Positions 62,880 through 64,000 of a DNA stretch of 64,000 nt are shown here, in pieces. Location of the stretch: the NCBI RefSeq assembly GCF_048544455.1, contig NC_133534.1, positions 34,596,217-34,660,216 of the forward strand, written 5' to 3'. Position numbers and translations under genes: made by a program. The notes beneath the pieces are model-generated. The model was not told the DNA's origin, did no database searches, and saw only the letters and a program-made list of their open reading frames with translations. This DNA is from Silene latifolia. Taxonomy: Eukaryota > Streptophyta > Magnoliopsida > Caryophyllales > Caryophyllaceae. Within the stretch, counting starts at the first letter, position 1; each line of letters begins with the position of its first letter.

Positions 62880-62943
62880 GGAAGAGGCGCAGCATGAGCT
62901 GCGCCCCTTTGAAGAGGCGCAGCAGGTGTTGCGCCTGTTCCCA
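62880..62943. repeat. Palindrome doublet 5
   Basis: GAAGAGGCGCAGCA at 62881 and 62911 (period 30), closed by TGCGCCTGTTCCC; about 40 bp before the TATA box of the DUF7745-like ORF. Confidence 0.88.
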
Positions 62944-62983
62944 AGGTGTTCTGTTCTGACGGATTTTTGGAAACAACAATTAG

Positions 62984-62991
62984 TATAAATA
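62984..62991 (+). promoter_or_regulatory. TATA box before the DUF7745-like ORF
   Basis: TATAAATA, 17 bases before the first ATG (63001) and about 95 before the second (63079), suited to the shorter start. Confidence 0.5.
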
Positions 62992-63000
62992 GAAACGTCG

Positions 63001-64000
63001 ATGGGGCTTTTATTCACACAAATCTTCCGTCTCTTCTTCGTCTCATTACATAAAATTCTCCAAAATAAATTTTTCATCATGAATACTTTGGAGATCCGCT
63101 TGAAGGAATGGACCATCGAATTTTCAAATATGGAGAAGCATGATATGGGCTCTTATAATTTTGGATCGTTGTTGAGTTTGAAACTCATCAAGGTTGTTAA
63201 ACCGTTCTTGGATGCTTGCCTTGACTATTGGGACCCGAATTACCATGTTTTTGCGTTCCCTGGAGGCGATATTTGCCCATTTCCTGAAGAAATTGCTGCT
63301 GTTGGTGGGTGGGACCCCGAAGACTTGCCCGCCATTCCTTCTACTTCTCAAGGGTACAAGAGCAAATTTAGAGACTTGCTCGGATTGACTAGACTTGAGG
63401 TGGACCATCTAGTTACCTCGAAAGGTGTGAGAATGTTGGACTTCATAGATCGATTCATCAACAGGGCCGACCCCACCGTTTCTCATGTTGCTAGGCGGAG
63501 GGCATTTGGCTTTTGCTTGTTGCATGTGTATGTCTTCCAAGGGCATGTTGATGAAGACTTGAGAGGTGATCCCCGTCTTTTGGGCCTTGTTGAGCAGATG
63601 GAGCTGCGCAGGAGCCCAGCTTGCTTATGCTTAGGAGAGATTATTTTGGGTTTGGATAATAGGAAATCCAACCGCGATCTACCGTATTTGGGGAGTCCCA
63701 TCATTTTGCAGATAAAAGACATCTTTTTTTTTTCTTTTTTTTTTCGTTTTTTTTATTATTATTTTTTTCGTTTTTTTTTTCTTTTTTTTTTTCTTTTTTT
63801 TTTATTTTTTATGTCTAATACCCGCTTTTTGTAGGTTTGGCTTATGGAACGGCTCCGATTGATCGAGCCCCCAGTTCATGCGCTTTCCTATCATGCTCGC
63901 TCGATTGCGATGAGGACAAGGTTGTACATGGTGGACTTCACTCGGGTTTGTGATTATTGGAAGAACAAGCTGAAAAGCGACGATGGCCTGTTGATTAGGT
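63001..64000 (+). pseudogene. DUF7745-like ORF1 of the Ogre-like element (runs off the window)
   Basis: An open frame with MNTLEIRLKEWTIEF (63079), FLDACLDYWDPNYHVFAFPGGDICPFPEEIAAVGGWDP and GLVEQMELRRSPACLCLGEIILGLDNR, wording of the DUF7745 family found in Ogre-type ORF1 and dispersed plant proteins (from memory). The ATG at 63079 is the likelier start, as the residues before it do not fit the family. A T-rich stretch (63721-63815) interrupts; family-like sequence (VWLMERLRLIEPPVHALSYH) resumes at about 63834 and continues past the right edge. Function unknown. Treated as part of the LTR fossil. Confidence 0.65.

Larger units (their letters stand above)
55546..64000 (+). mobile_element. Ogre/Tat-like giant LTR element, left part
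   Basis: The left end TGTGGACGGCGGGCCGCC and the nearby TTTTGTATGGAGTCGCCACC are as at the LTR start of Ogre-type elements (from memory). The LTR may run to about 58060, where a TGGCGAC primer-like tract stands at 58061; this limit is uncertain. Downstream lie a PMD gene (59756-62145) and a DUF7745-like ORF (from 63001), both on plus; an extra ORF before Gag is usual in Ogre. Five copies of a doubled palindrome are spread through it. The right end is outside the window; several breaks are visible. A fossil. Confidence 0.55.

Overview
The window is nuclear DNA from a eudicot plant. It has spliced genes with GT-AG introns, an aquaporin almost residue-for-residue like the spinach PIP2 protein (as remembered), and dense plant transposons (Tat-type LTR elements with an antisense frame, Helitrons, Stowaway and Tourist MITEs, a MULE). 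The aquaporin and the Tat elements point to Caryophyllales; species cannot be told from the sequence alone.

Layout. 1-1261: 3' end of a Tat-lineage Ty3/gypsy element inserted in a LINE. 1262-6125: that L1-type LINE, truncated 5', with A-tail. 6126-10614: AT-rich spacer. 10615-12621: an intact PIP2 aquaporin gene, the clearest host gene. 13000-16263: a cluster of MITEs (Tourist, two Stowaways, a hAT MITE, others). 16274-23487: two Helitrons head to tail. The second contains a complete, apparently intact 5.1-kb MULE (17696-22827) that carries a four-exon MuDR-type transposase and, converging on it, a small GRF zinc-finger/coiled-coil/membrane-anchor gene. 23488-30463: spacer with a possible LTR fragment and a SINE. 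30464-33603: an intact minus-strand gene for the splicing factor SYF2, with a Stowaway in intron 1. 34040-45520: a third Helitron, split by a very young Tat element (34669-45313). 45521-50261: old Ty1/copia remains holding a Tourist MITE. 50262-55545: long LTR and 3' internal part of a minus-strand Del/Tekay-like element. 55546-64000: a large Ogre/Tat-like element entering from the right edge, holding a plant-mobile-domain (PMD) gene, a DUF7745-like ORF and five copies of a doubled 30-bp palindrome.

Working together: the two host genes (PIP2 water channel; SYF2 spliceosome factor) are unrelated housekeeping genes kept intact between transposons. The best candidates for something new are the two-gene MULE, whose convergent layout resembles maize MuDR but whose second gene is a GRF zinc-finger membrane-anchored protein, and the doubled palindrome module scattered through the Ogre-like element.

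All family names come from recognising motifs by eye; no database search was run.
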